A stretch of 32,062 nt of DNA from CAZVIK01 sp964627045 (GCA_964627045.1 CAZVIK010000022.1:1-32062); one strand, 5' to 3'. Counted from the first letter of the stretch, positions 1 through 8,533 are shown. Notes: generated from the letters alone by a model not told the origin. Numbers and translations: made by a program.

Positions 1-342
1 CAGACGGCGGAAATGATCCAGGACAACTTCCGGGCCATGGCCGACCTGGCGCGCGCCAACAACATCAAAGTGGTCTTTTGCGCGCTGCTCCCGGTGAGCG
101 ACTACGGCAAGTCGCCCCAGACGGTTCGCCGCCCGCCCGCCGACATCCTGAAGTTAAACGCCTGGCTGCGCGAATACGCCGCCAATCGCGGTGCGGTGTT
201 CGCCGACTACTACACGCCGCTGGCCGACGAGAAGGGCTTCCTGCGGCAGGGGTTTTCCGACGACGGACTGCACCCCAACGCCAAGGGTTACCAACTGATG
301 GCGCCCATCGCCGCAGCCGCCATCGAGAAGGCCCTGAAGTAG
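1..342 (+). CDS. SGNH/GDSL-family hydrolase, C-terminal fragment
   Basis: The frame is open from the first base of the window, so the gene begins upstream; 113 residues are visible. The C-terminal block DDGLHPNAKGYQLM is the SGNH block V, with the Asp and His of the catalytic triad (DGLHPN). The segment before it (VVFCALLPVSDY, then LNAWLREYAANRGAVFADYY) follows the usual layout of the lipase/acylhydrolase GDSL-2 type. Family members are serine esterases that remove acyl groups from lipids or carbohydrates. The nucleophilic Ser and the oxyanion Gly and Asn lie outside the window, so activity cannot be judged. It converges with the Gfo/Idh/MocA gene, 24 bases apart. The family call is firm; the substrate is unknown. 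Confidence 0.85.
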   Translation, partial: QTAEMIQDNFRAMADLARANNIKVVFCALLPVSDYGKSPQTVRRPPADILKLNAWLREYAANRGAVFADYYTPLADEKGFLRQGFSDDGLHPNAKGYQLMAPIAAAAIEKALK

Positions 343-366
343 CGCGCGGCGCGCGAGCCGGGCGGG

Positions 367-1560
367 TCAGAGAGCCGCCAGGTCAATGCCCGCATCCCAG
401 GCCTCCTGCGAAGCCAGCGTCTCTTCCCAGGTCACCGGCTCCCCGGCATAGGCGGCCGTCCGGCCCATGATGCAGGTCAGCGCCGACTCCACAGCAGCCT
501 CCGCTTCATTATGGTACTGGCCGCCGAGGATGCTGGCGACGAACGCCTTCTGCTTCTCGGCTTCCGAAGTGGCGATGTTGCTGGTCTCTTTCCCTGGCCA
601 GAGCCACGGCTCTTCGCCCTCGATACGCACCGGGCCCGTGTAGGGCGTCTGGCACTTGCCGCGCGTTCCGAAGAAACGCTCGTTGACCTCGCCGCTGATC
701 TTCGCCGCAAACTGGGTCGAACTGAAGGCGACGTTGACGCCGCCCGGGTATTCATAGATGAGCGAAAAGTTCGTCCACGCCGTGCCCTCGTCCACGCGAC
801 CCTTCCGTCCGCCCGTGCCGGTGGCGCGAACCGGATGCGCCCGCAACACCCAGTTGCAGATGTCCACCGAGTGGATGTTCTGCTCTACCAGGATGTCGCC
901 CGACAGGACCCGGTCCTGCACCCAGCGCCGCAAACGCAGTTCGGCGGGCGCCGCTCCGGCGGCATCCCGCAAGCTCAGTGCCGCCGCGTTGTAGTGAGCT
1001 TCGCCGCAAACGATCTCGCCGATGGCGCCGCCATGCACGCGCCGCACCAACTCGACGAACGGCGGGGCCATGCGCAGTTGGAACCCGACATCCAGGCTGA
1101 GCCGCCCTTCGGCCTTCCGGCCCGCCTCGGCGACGCGCCTGCATCCGGGCACGTCCACCGCCACGGGCTTTTCCAGGTAGACGTGCTTGCCCGCCGCCAC
1201 GGCCGCCTCCAGGTGTTCCGGGTGAAAGTACGGCGGCGACGTGATGAGGACCATATCGACCGAATCGGAGGCGGCCAGCTCTTGAAAGGCGCGCGGACCG
1301 AGGAATCCCTGCGGCACCGCCGCCCCCGGCGCCAGTTTGGCGAAGCGGGTCTGCGCGGCGTCCAACTGATCCAGGAACATGTCGGCCAGCGCCACTACAC
1401 GGGCGCCGGCGTTCTTCACGAACCCTTCGGCGACGGCCGTGCCGCGCCCGCCGCAACCCACCACGCCGATCCGCACCGCAGAATTCGCCTGCGTGCCCCG
1501 CACCGCCTGCGGCGCCACAATCGCGAAGCCCGCCGACCCGAGAAATGATCGCCGATCCAT
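367..1560 (-). CDS. Tat-exported Gfo/Idh/MocA-family oxidoreductase
   Basis: A protein of 397 residues. It opens with MDRRSFLGSAGFAIVAP, a twin-arginine signal (RRSFL) followed by a hydrophobic stretch, so export in folded form is likely. The Rossmann motif GVVGCGGRG begins near residue 32, the family motif EKPVAV lies near residue 130, and EQNIHSVDICNWVL holds the His/Asp pair usual for the C-terminal substrate domain. Family members are NAD(P)-dependent dehydrogenases or dehydratases of sugars and inositols. Zymomonas glucose-fructose oxidoreductase is a known member exported by Tat with bound NADP. The start is supported by a GGAGAGGG ribosome-binding site. It is last in a minus-strand set with the TIM barrel and URO-D genes. 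The substrate is not predictable from sequence alone. Confidence 0.9.
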   Translation of the reverse strand: MDRRSFLGSAGFAIVAPQAVRGTQANSAVRIGVVGCGGRGTAVAEGFVKNAGARVVALADMFLDQLDAAQTRFAKLAPGAAVPQGFLGPRAFQELAASDSVDMVLITSPPYFHPEHLEAAVAAGKHVYLEKPVAVDVPGCRRVAEAGRKAEGRLSLDVGFQLRMAPPFVELVRRVHGGAIGEIVCGEAHYNAAALSLRDAAGAAPAELRLRRWVQDRVLSGDILVEQNIHSVDICNWVLRAHPVRATGTGGRKGRVDEGTAWTNFSLIYEYPGGVNVAFSSTQFAAKISGEVNERFFGTRGKCQTPYTGPVRIEGEEPWLWPGKETSNIATSEAEKQKAFVASILGGQYHNEAEAAVESALTCIMGRTAAYAGEPVTWEETLASQEAWDAGIDLAAL

Positions 1561-1632
1561 GCCGCCCTCTCCGTTTCCTTATTCGCCCGATAAGATGAGA
1601 TCCACCCGCCGGCCGGTTTCCCGCAGGTACGC

Positions 1633-1635
1633 CTA
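1633..1635 (-). other. In-frame amber codon inside the TIM-barrel gene
   Basis: The minus strand reads GAC TAG GCG. Conserved-looking sequence resumes in the same frame right after it and runs 17 codons to TAA. One base change, GAG to TAG, would explain it; CAG or AAG are other possible parents. It could be a sequencing or assembly error, a real nonsense mutation that removes only the last helix, or a read-through site. Confidence 0.6.
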
Positions 1636-2433
1636 GTCGCCGGCCGGAAGCTCGCTGGTGGCCATGCCAGAAAACCCAATGGCGGCCAGCGCCTCATACA
1701 CCTCGGGCCATTGGATGTCGCCTTCGCGCAACGCGGTCCAGGTGGCGACGTTCTTCTGAAAGCGGAAGTCCTTCAGGTGGAGCTTTACGATCCGCTTGCC
1801 AAGCGTGCGTATCCAATCCTGCGGATAGCCGTACAGGACCATGTTGCCAATGTCCAGATACGCTCGAACCCACGGGCTCTTGAAGCTGTCCACGTAACTG
1901 GCGAACTCCAGCGGGCTCAGCAGAAATTTGTTCCAGACGTTCTCGATCCCGATGACGACCTTCAACTGGCGCGCCAGCGGCAGCACCTTGCGCAGGTTCC
2001 TCTGCGACCGGTCCCAGGCGTCGCGATACCCGGTCTTGGCGTCCACCACCGCCGGCACCAGCAGGACCGTATCGGCGCCCCACAGCGCGGCGTTGCGGAG
2101 ACTGGTTTCCAGGCCGCGAATGCCTTCGGCGACGGCCGCAGCGTCGCCGCTGGAAAGCGGGAACTTCCAGTGGTTCTGGTTCATCACCGAGTGGATGGGA
2201 ATCCCGGCCGACACACTGGCCCGCTTGATCTCCTCCGCCTCGTTGTCGCTGGCGGCCGTGGGCCACTCGACAGCGTCGAAGCCGGCAGCGCGCGCCAGCT
2301 TGAAACGCTCGACCAAGGGCGATCCCGCCGGGAGCATGCCGGCGTACAATGCCTTTTTGATGGGGAGCCGCGGGCGTTCGGCCTGCGCCGCCGGCAGAGC
2401 CGCCGCCAGGGAAAGCAGTGTGCGTCGATTCAC
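1633..2433 (-). CDS. Sugar-phosphate isomerase/epimerase-like TIM barrel, exported, cut short by an in-frame TAG
   Basis: A xylose-isomerase-like TIM barrel of 266 residues. The GTG at 2433 is preferred over the ATG at 2445 because GGAGG sits 5 bases before it; the protein then begins VNRRTLLSLAAALPAAQA, a Tat-like signal. Probable metal ligands are visible in order: E in GIENVWNK, D in YLDIGN, H in KLHLKDF and E in TSELPAGD. The frame stops with TAG at 1635-1633 directly after ELPAGD. The same frame continues past it as AYLRETGRRVDLILSGE and ends with TAA at 1581-1579, 18 bases before the ATG of the oxidoreductase gene. That tail is the usual C-terminal helix of the family, so the intact gene was probably 1579-2433. 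It lies 36 bases after the URO-D gene, likely in one operon. The substrate is unknown. Confidence 0.85.
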   Translation of the reverse strand: MNRRTLLSLAAALPAAQAERPRLPIKKALYAGMLPAGSPLVERFKLARAAGFDAVEWPTAASDNEAEEIKRASVSAGIPIHSVMNQNHWKFPLSSGDAAAVAEGIRGLETSLRNAALWGADTVLLVPAVVDAKTGYRDAWDRSQRNLRKVLPLARQLKVVIGIENVWNKFLLSPLEFASYVDSFKSPWVRAYLDIGNMVLYGYPQDWIRTLGKRIVKLHLKDFRFQKNVATWTALREGDIQWPEVYEALAAIGFSGMATSELPAGD

Positions 2434-2469
2434 CGTGGCCTCCATTCTCCGGCCATGCCCGGCCGCTGT

Positions 2470-3399
2470 TCAGGCGCCGAGCGCCTGCACCAGCCGTAAC
2501 AGCTCCTCGTCCGCGGTATCGTCCGGCACCGAACACCCGGGGGCCAGGATGAAACGTGTTCCCGCCATCTGCTGCGCGGCGCGCCATTGACCTGTCAACT
2601 GATCCGCCGTCAGCGTGCGGAAGTTGACCTCGTCGATCCCGCCCATCAAGACGCCGTCGAAACCGGAGCGGAGGTCGCCCAACGGCACGCCGGTCGCGTG
2701 CATCGAGTAGCTGATCGCGGCCGGTGGCCAGCCGCGCAAGAACGCGTCCAGATAAACGCTCTCGCCGTGCAGGTGCATCACGTTGAGTGGCGCGTCGCCG
2801 GCCGCTTCGAGGATCATGCGATCGAACGGTGCGCTGAACTTCTCGTACTCCTCGCGGGTAAGGACGCCATCCTGCGCGTTGCCGATGGCCAGAAACACCC
2901 CGGAGGCGCCCAGTTCCAACGCGCGTCTGGCATGGTGGATCTCCGACCTGGCGATCGCCTCCAGGGCGTCCAGCAGGGCCTGGGGGTTCTGTGCCATCAG
3001 GCGCTTGACCTCGGCCGGGGAGGAGAGCTTCTCGGCCCGGTTCCAGGGATTGAACAGCGTTTCCACGAAGTGCGCCCGGCCGCCCAGTCCGTCCCGGATG
3101 ATCTCCAGCGCCTTCACCTGTTCGGGAAACGGGTTCCCCTCGACCTTGAGTTCGAACCACTGGCCCGCCGGCTTGGGGTAGGGAAAGTCGCTCATGACCT
3201 TCACCAGGTCCGTGCGCAGCCGCCGGTGGAAATCCAACGTGGCGGCCGCGAACCGCTCGCCGGGATACGTCTGAAGCCGGAAGTGATACCAGAAGGTGAA
3301 CGGCGGCCGGTCGGCATCTTCGCCGCGGAGCGCGCGATCCACACGCTCACGGCTTGTCAGTTTCGCCGGTGCGGGCCCATCCGCAAAGACAGCGGTCAT
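2470..3399 (-). CDS. Uroporphyrinogen decarboxylase (URO-D) family protein
   Basis: A protein of 309 residues. The N-terminal TSRERVDRALRGEDADRPPF is the standard opening of the URO-D/methyltransferase family (R-x-R-V-x-x-A-L-x-G-x-x-x-D-R-P). Further on are MHLHGESVYLDAF and GFDGVLMGGIDEV, which fit the C-terminal barrel strands, as does the final FILAPGCSVPDDT. It does not sit with haem genes, so it is more likely one of the broad family of corrinoid-linked methyltransferase-like or uncharacterised members than the haem enzyme. No signal peptide is seen. The ATG at 3399 follows GGAGG by 10 bases. It is first in the minus-strand set that continues with the TIM barrel and oxidoreductase. It is divergent from the MFS gene, 98 bases away. 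Confidence 0.85.
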   Translation of the reverse strand: MTAVFADGPAPAKLTSRERVDRALRGEDADRPPFTFWYHFRLQTYPGERFAAATLDFHRRLRTDLVKVMSDFPYPKPAGQWFELKVEGNPFPEQVKALEIIRDGLGGRAHFVETLFNPWNRAEKLSSPAEVKRLMAQNPQALLDALEAIARSEIHHARRALELGASGVFLAIGNAQDGVLTREEYEKFSAPFDRMILEAAGDAPLNVMHLHGESVYLDAFLRGWPPAAISYSMHATGVPLGDLRSGFDGVLMGGIDEVNFRTLTADQLTGQWRAAQQMAGTRFILAPGCSVPDDTADEELLRLVQALGA

Positions 3400-3497
3400 C
3401 GATCACGTCCTCCCATTTGCTGCGCCCCTCAGCCGCCCAGCCGCGCAGCCGGTCTTGGCTACTTAGTTTAGTACGATACGGAGATGCGCAAGACCGC

Positions 3498-4766
3498 ATG
3501 ACCACGCCGGCTCCCTACACCCGGTTCCGATGGGCCGTGCTCACGGCGATGATTCTGGGCTGCGTCACCGTGCAGACCACCAGCCTCGCCCTGGCGCCGG
3601 TGTTGCCCCAGATCGCCGAAGGCTTCGGCATCGACGTCGGCACGGCGTCCAACTACGTCAATACGACGTTTCTCTTCACCGGGAGCCTGGTGGGCGCGCT
3701 GCTTGGCGGGTACTTCAGCGATCGCTTCGGCGTTTTGAACGCGCTGATCGTGGGGCTGGCTCTGGCCACCGTTCCCGCCGCATTGATGCCGTGGATCGGC
3801 ACCAGCTTGGCCGGGCTTGCCTGGGCGCGAATCGTCGAGGGCTTGTCGCAGGGCTTCGTGTTCCCGGCGATGGGGCCGGTACTGGCGCGCTGGTTTCCGT
3901 TCCACCAACGCGGCATGGCCGGAGGGCTGATGAGCTCGGCGGTGGCGATGGGCTCGTCGGCGGGGGTGTTCCTGGGTCCCGCCGTCTATCACGCCACCGG
4001 CGATTGGCGGGCGACGTCGGCATGGCTTTCGATCGCTGGATGGGTTAGTCTGGCTTTCGCCATATCGCTGGCGCGAATGCGCAAGCCGGAGCTGCCCGCG
4101 TTGCGGCAGGCCCCCGCGTGCGATGCAGGTGGCGGCGCACCGCCCTACCGGCGCTCTGTGATGTCGCGCTTGACGCTCCTGGGCATTGGGGTCACGTTCC
4201 TGTCCACCTGGGCGTTGCAGTGCCTCTACACGCTTACCTCGACTTTTCTCGCCGCCGAGAAGCCCCTCGGCGCCGGTTACGGCGCCGTGACGGCGGGCCG
4301 GTTGACGCTCGGCGTCACGCTGGCCGGCGGCATCGTGGGCCCTCTGATCACCGGGCTGTTGCTCGACCGGGTGTTCCACGGCAACCCGAAGCCCACGCTG
4401 CTTGCCGGGTTCGCGCTCATGTCCGCGTGCGTGTACGCGCTGCGCTTTCCCGGCGTTACAGGAAATGCCGCCGTGCTCGAAGGCGTGCTGATTCTGGCCG
4501 GATTCGGGGCGCAATTCGCACTCCCGACGATCTACTACTTCATCGCCCGTTCCTACCAGCCCGCGATGGTGGGAAAGATGACCGGGCTGTGGACCGGCCT
4601 CGGGGCATTCGGCGGTGTGGTGGGAGTGTACATCGCCGGGGTGACCGTCGCCGCGCAGGGAACCTACACCACAACATTCACCATCCAGGCCGCTGTTGCG
4701 ATGGCCGCGTTCCTGCTCACCTTCGCGCTGGTGGCAGCGGCGAAGAAGCGGGCCGCTGGATCATAG
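3498..4766 (+). CDS. Major facilitator superfamily transporter
   Basis: The ATG at 3498 gives 422 residues, the normal MFS length. The frame is open further upstream, but that part lies inside the neighbouring gene and lacks family sequence. The protein begins MTTPAPYTRFRWAVLTAMIL and carries about 12 hydrophobic segments in two halves. The MFS loop 2-3 signature is present as GGYFSDRFG. The N-terminal half also has ARIVEGLSQGFVFPAMGP and RWFPFHQRGMAGG, as in organic-anion carriers. A GGAG lies 14 bases before the start, rather far. The gene is divergent from the URO-D set and converges with the exported hypothetical gene, 10 bases apart. The substrate is probably an organic or sugar acid; this is an inference from context. 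Confidence 0.9.
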   Translation: MTTPAPYTRFRWAVLTAMILGCVTVQTTSLALAPVLPQIAEGFGIDVGTASNYVNTTFLFTGSLVGALLGGYFSDRFGVLNALIVGLALATVPAALMPWIGTSLAGLAWARIVEGLSQGFVFPAMGPVLARWFPFHQRGMAGGLMSSAVAMGSSAGVFLGPAVYHATGDWRATSAWLSIAGWVSLAFAISLARMRKPELPALRQAPACDAGGGAPPYRRSVMSRLTLLGIGVTFLSTWALQCLYTLTSTFLAAEKPLGAGYGAVTAGRLTLGVTLAGGIVGPLITGLLLDRVFHGNPKPTLLAGFALMSACVYALRFPGVTGNAAVLEGVLILAGFGAQFALPTIYYFIARSYQPAMVGKMTGLWTGLGAFGGVVGVYIAGVTVAAQGTYTTTFTIQAAVAMAAFLLTFALVAAAKKRAAGS

Positions 4767-4776
4767 GCGCGGCAGG

Positions 4777-5280
4777 TCACTTGCCGTTCGCCGCGCGCCA
4801 ATCCTGGATGAACTCGGCCACCAAGTCGCCCACCACGCCTCTCGCCTGCCGGAGCCCGGCAGGCTCGTAGGTCCGCAAGTAGCCGGCGTCCCACGTTTTC
4901 GCCTCTCGCAACCGCAGGTTCGGATCGCGCGCCGCCACAACGTCCTGAAGCAGCGCCACGGTCACGTTGACCGCGTAGACAGGAGCCTCGTGGGACCGTT
5001 TCGCGTTGACTCTGACGTACAGAACCGGCGCCATCCCATCCGGAGCGCCCTGCGCGGCGGCGAGCACCGCAACGCCGGCCGCCCTCAAGCGTTGTTGAAC
5101 GTCCGCCTCGATGGCGCTCTCGGTAAGCCCGTCGAGGCGAGCCTCCGCACTCAGACTCTCCACGCGAATCTGAACGCCGGTGATCCCGCGCAGCGACGCG
5201 CGGTGGTTCTCGCTTGCTCCCCAGGCCAGTGTGCCGAAAACGTAAGCAAGGGCGAAGCCCCACAGGTGACGGCGAGTCAT
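4777..5280 (-). CDS. Exported protein of unknown function
   Basis: The ATG at 5280 is chosen because GGGAGG lies about 8 bases upstream and the protein then starts with a clean signal peptide, MTRRHLWGFALAYVFGTLAWG; the mature protein is about 145 residues. An upstream in-frame start at 5316 would put 12 residues before the signal. The body has alternating strands and helices (GVQIRVESLSAEARLDGLTE, then VQQRLRAAGVAV, then VLYVRVNAK). This resembles small periplasmic or lipoprotein-type folds with a helix packed on a sheet, but no family was recognised. No lipobox Cys is evident. It faces the DapA-like gene across a 234-base divergent region. The gene is probably real; its role is unknown. Confidence 0.75.
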   Translation of the reverse strand: MTRRHLWGFALAYVFGTLAWGASENHRASLRGITGVQIRVESLSAEARLDGLTESAIEADVQQRLRAAGVAVLAAAQGAPDGMAPVLYVRVNAKRSHEAPVYAVNVTVALLQDVVAARDPNLRLREAKTWDAGYLRTYEPAGLRQARGVVGDLVAEFIQDWRAANGK

Positions 5281-5413
5281 CTTCCAGCCTCCCTCTACCT
5301 GCCAGTACGCCGCCAATCGAACGGAATGTCAAGCGCCGGCGCCGTCGCCCACCGGCCATGCACTCCAATCGCCGTTCCCGCCGCGCCCGGCAACGAGGTA
5401 GAGAGATTCGGTG

Positions 5414-5442
5414 TTGACTCGACGTGTTGTATGATGTATGAT
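5414..5442 (+). promoter_or_regulatory. Sigma-70-type promoter for the DapA-like gene
   Basis: TTGACT at 5414-5419 and TATGAT at 5437-5442 are separated by exactly 17 bases. A second TATGAT begins at 5430, making a direct repeat of TATGATG. The stretch GTGTTGTATGATG is shared, 13 bases exactly, with the promoter of the TonB-dependent receptor. Confidence 0.6.
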
Positions 5443-5514
5443 GTGTTTTGATTTTTGATGACCGTGCCGAGGCCCTCGGCCCTGCGCGGTCCAAGGAAGG
5501 CGGCCCGTATTCCG

Positions 5515-6471
5515 ATGCTTGATTCGACGCGCTCAGGTCCTGTGGTGCCCTCCTTGCCGGGTGGCATCGTCACCGCGCTGGTGACCCCATTCGACGAGAC
5601 AGAACGTATTGATTACAGCAAGTGGCGGGTGATCATTGACACTCTGATCGCCGAAGGCGTGCACGGGTTGTTCGTCGCCGGTGGCCAAGGTGAGTTTTTT
5701 GCTCTGGATGACGAGGAACGCGTCGCGGTCTTGCGTTTCGCCCGCAAGCAAGTGGGGGGCCGGGTGCCGTTGTACGGAAACGTCGGCTGCGTTACCACGC
5801 GTGCCAGCGTGAGACTGGCGCAAATCGCCGAAGACGAGGGTTTTGATTTTTTGGTGGCGATCACTCCCTACTACATCACGCCGACCGAAGATGAACTGGT
5901 CGCGCACTTCGTCGAAATCTGCGGGGCGGTCCGCACTCAGGTGTTCGCTTACAACATCCCGGAACGCACGGGAATCACGCTCACGACGAGGGCTTTGACG
6001 CGAATCGCCAGCAAGTGCGAAAACTTCGCGGGGCTGAAGGACTCCTCCGGCGACCTTGCGACGCTTCCCGAGTCGATCCACGCGGTCCCGGACCGCGATT
6101 TGGCGGTATTCATGGGCCGCGACCATCTTATACTGGACGGGTTGCGCCTGGGATGCGTTGGCGCTGTGACGGCGTGTTCCAACGTTGCGCCGCGTCTATT
6201 CGTGGACCTTTACAATTCGTTCCAGAAGAGCGACATGAAGGAGGCCGAGCGGTTGCAGGCCCTGGCAAACCCCCTTCGCAAGGCTTTCGGGCTGCATACG
6301 TTTCCGTCGGTCGTCAAGGCGGCGATGGACATCGCCGGATTGCCGGCCGGGCCATGCCGTGCGCCGGTCGGATCGCTTTCGCCGGCAGCGCTGGCGGAAC
6401 TCTCCGGAGTTCTGATGCAGTTGAGGGGACAGAACTACCTTCCCGATGTAAGTTGCGCTCACCCCGCCTGA
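5515..6471 (+). CDS. Dihydrodipicolinate synthase (DapA)-family lyase or dehydratase
   Basis: A protein of 318 residues from the ATG at 5515; earlier in-frame TTG/ATG codons at 5455-5460 would add 19-20 residues of no family character. AAGGAAGG lies 14 bases before 5515, so the start is moderately sure. Class I aldolase features are visible: GGQGEFFAL near residue 56, Tyr146 and Arg151 in YNIPERTG, and the Schiff-base Lys175 in GLKDSSGD. The GGxGEFF form, rather than the GTTGE of true DapA, is typical of 5-dehydro-4-deoxyglucarate dehydratase (KdgD), while YNIPxRTG is typical of DapA/NanA. A sugar-acid lyase or dehydratase is therefore more likely than lysine synthesis. It has no signal peptide, so it should act in the cytoplasm. 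It has its own promoter and is followed by an MFS carrier. Confidence 0.88.
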   Translation: MLDSTRSGPVVPSLPGGIVTALVTPFDETERIDYSKWRVIIDTLIAEGVHGLFVAGGQGEFFALDDEERVAVLRFARKQVGGRVPLYGNVGCVTTRASVRLAQIAEDEGFDFLVAITPYYITPTEDELVAHFVEICGAVRTQVFAYNIPERTGITLTTRALTRIASKCENFAGLKDSSGDLATLPESIHAVPDRDLAVFMGRDHLILDGLRLGCVGAVTACSNVAPRLFVDLYNSFQKSDMKEAERLQALANPLRKAFGLHTFPSVVKAAMDIAGLPAGPCRAPVGSLSPAALAELSGVLMQLRGQNYLPDVSCAHPA

Positions 6472-6667
6472 GACGAATCGATGCTACGCGACGGCGCGGT
6501 TCGGACTCGAATCCCCGGGGCGGCGGGGAGAAGCGGAGGTCGCCAGATCGTTGAAACATTCCCGCGCGCGGACTCACCATTCGCCGGCGGCTGCGGCAGG
6601 CGTCGGCGCGACACGTGCGAGAGAATCGCTGTCAGGGAACCCGTGCCGGGAGCCGGAGGTCATACAA

Positions 6668-7951
6668 GTGACGCCGAAAACACAATCTGACGATCGGAAC
6701 GCCAAACCGCCGGCCGGCGCGAGCGGAGGCGTGCCGGTCCGCTGGGTGATTATCGGCCTGCTCAGCCTCGGCATGGTGATCGCCTACGCATCGCGATCCA
6801 ATCTGTCGGTGGCCCTGGCCCTTCCCGAATTCATCAAAAGCTTCGGCCTGTCGGACACCGATCGCGGGACGCTCAATTCCGCCTTCTTCTGGGCCTACGC
6901 CGCGCTCCAGATCCCCGCCGGATGGGTGGTGGATCGCTACGGCGTCCGGTTGCCCTACGCCATCAGTTTCCTTTTTTGGTGCATCGCCTCAGCGGCAACG
7001 GCATTCGCCCGTTCCGTACCGCAGTTGCTGGCCTTGCGCGTGATTTTGGGAGCGGGGGAGGCGATCGTCGCGCCCGCCAGCTACCGCTGGATTCGCTTCA
7101 ACTTCGAAGAGAAACAGCGCGGCCTCGCCGTGGGCCTCTACATGACCGGCACCAAGATCGGCCCGGCCATTGGCGCGCCCCTGGCCGCATGGCTTATCGC
7201 CGCTTACGACTGGCGGCTGATGTTTCTCGCCATCGGTCTGGGCGGCCTGATCTGGTTAATCCCATGGATGGCGCTGGTGAAAGACGAAGACCGGGGCGGC
7301 GCCAATAAGACCGCCGCCAAGACCGCCGCCGCGCCCGTGTCCTTCGCGCGGATCATGGCGAGCCCCGTCACCTGGGGTACGGTCATTGCGACGTTCAGTT
7401 ACATGTACTTCGTCTACTTCTGCATGACGTGGATGCCCGCCTACTTCGTCGAGCAACGCCACCTGTCGTTGACCGACATGGGATTGTTCACGTTTTTCAG
7501 TTTCGGAGGCATGGCGATCGTGGCTGCCCTTGCCGGTTGGGCGGCCGACCTGCTGATCGCCCGCGGCCGCAATCCGGTTACCGTGCGGAAGTGGTTCACC
7601 ATCGCCGGATTCGCCGTCGCCTGTACGGAGTTGATCGGCGCGCAATCGGCCTCGGTCAACGTAGCGCTGTTCTACGCCGTGCTCTCGCTTTCCGGGCTGG
7701 GCCTGGCGACGGCGAACTACTGGGCGCTGACACAGACCTTGATTCCGGCCTCCGCCATCGGGCGGATCTCGGGCGTGCAGAATACCTCGGCGAGCCTGGC
7801 CGGTATCGTCGCGCCGCTGCTCACCGGGTGGCTCAAGCAAACTACCGGTAGCTACGAAGCGCCCATGCAGGCGATCTGGGTGTTCCTGATCCTGGGCGTG
7901 CTGTCCTACCTCTTCATGGTGCGGGAAAAGTACGCGCCGAAAGCAGCGTAA
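6668..7951 (+). CDS. MFS transporter, anion:cation symporter (sugar-acid) type
   Basis: The GTG at 6668 is chosen because GGAGG lies 8 bases before it and the protein (427 residues) then starts VTPKTQSDDRN, just ahead of TM1; the open frame before it has no family sequence. Motifs fit the hexuronate/glucarate/galactonate carriers of the ACS family: YASRSNLSVALPEF-like TM1 (here AYASRSNLSVALALPEF), the loop signature GWVVDRYGVR, and RWIRFNFEEKQRGLAVGLYMTG. Twelve hydrophobic segments are present. It lies 196 bases after the DapA-like gene on the same strand, which fits joint uptake and breakdown of a sugar acid or its keto-deoxy product. The sequence GTCATAC, seen near other promoters here, overlaps the ribosome-binding site region at 6659-6665. 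Confidence 0.9.
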   Translation: MTPKTQSDDRNAKPPAGASGGVPVRWVIIGLLSLGMVIAYASRSNLSVALALPEFIKSFGLSDTDRGTLNSAFFWAYAALQIPAGWVVDRYGVRLPYAISFLFWCIASAATAFARSVPQLLALRVILGAGEAIVAPASYRWIRFNFEEKQRGLAVGLYMTGTKIGPAIGAPLAAWLIAAYDWRLMFLAIGLGGLIWLIPWMALVKDEDRGGANKTAAKTAAAPVSFARIMASPVTWGTVIATFSYMYFVYFCMTWMPAYFVEQRHLSLTDMGLFTFFSFGGMAIVAALAGWAADLLIARGRNPVTVRKWFTIAGFAVACTELIGAQSASVNVALFYAVLSLSGLGLATANYWALTQTLIPASAIGRISGVQNTSASLAGIVAPLLTGWLKQTTGSYEAPMQAIWVFLILGVLSYLFMVREKYAPKAA

Positions 7952-8056
7952 TCGAGCTCTGCGTTCCCACACACTGTGGCTCGGGGATCGCGTGGCTGCG
8001 GCGGCGGCGCGCCGCGTCAAACAGGCCAATCCGTTCGCTACGCCGCCCGGAGCGTC

Positions 8057-8533
8057 TCAGCCCGTCTGCGGTTCGGCGGCATCGCGATGCCCGAGCCGCC
8101 GTTCCGCCGCCGTGATCTTGTCAACCCGCCGCGCATGCCGCCCGCCTTCGAACGGGGTTCGCAGAAACGTCTCGACCAGCACCTCGGCGCTTTCCGCCGT
8201 GGAATACCGCGCCGCTATCGCCAGAACGTTCGCCGCATTATGGGCTCGCAGGAGTCCGACCTGGTCCGCCGACGTACCTACCGCCGCCCGGATTCCCGGG
8301 ACCTTGTTGGCCGCGATCGACATCCCGGCGCCGGTCGCACAGATCAGGATGCCGCACTCGAAGCCGCCTGTCGCCACCGCCGCGGCCACCGGAAGGGCGA
8401 CGTCGGGGTAGTCGGCGGATTCGGCGGTCCACGTGCCAAAGTCGCGAACTTCGTGCCCGTGGCGCACCAACCACTCGGTCAGGTGCCGCTTGAGTATGAC
8501 GCCAATGTGATCCGCTCCGATCGCGACTTTCAT
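8057..8533 (-). CDS. rpiB: Ribose-5-phosphate isomerase B (RpiB/LacAB family)
   Basis: A protein of 158 residues from the ATG at 8533; the frame is open upstream but that part is intergenic repeat sequence. It starts MKVAIGADHIG, and carries DFGTWTAESADYPD, the catalytic Cys65 in GILICATGAGMSIAANK, and His98-Asn99 in RAHNAANVLAIAAR. These match the phosphate- and ring-opening residues of RpiB (C66 and H99 in E. coli). The enzyme interconverts ribose-5-phosphate and ribulose-5-phosphate, or allose-6-phosphate and allulose-6-phosphate, in the cytoplasm. It is the last gene of the minus-strand run from the TonB-dependent receptor, but a 336-base gap with hairpins separates it from the previous gene. 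Downstream it converges with the MFS gene. Confidence 0.93.
   Translation of the reverse strand: MKVAIGADHIGVILKRHLTEWLVRHGHEVRDFGTWTAESADYPDVALPVAAAVATGGFECGILICATGAGMSIAANKVPGIRAAVGTSADQVGLLRAHNAANVLAIAARYSTAESAEVLVETFLRTPFEGGRHARRVDKITAAERRLGHRDAAEPQTG

Noticed and set aside
1694..3160. A long minus-strand open frame overlapping the TIM-barrel and URO-D genes
   Set aside because: It is a shifted frame of two genes with strong motifs, and its composition is typical of GC-rich shadows.
3468..4514. An antisense open frame across the first MFS gene
   Set aside because: No motif and no ribosome-binding site; the plus strand encodes a full transporter.
7970..7980. CCACA-CAC-TGTGG as a terminator after the second MFS gene
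   Set aside because: The stem is only five base pairs and no T-run follows on either strand.
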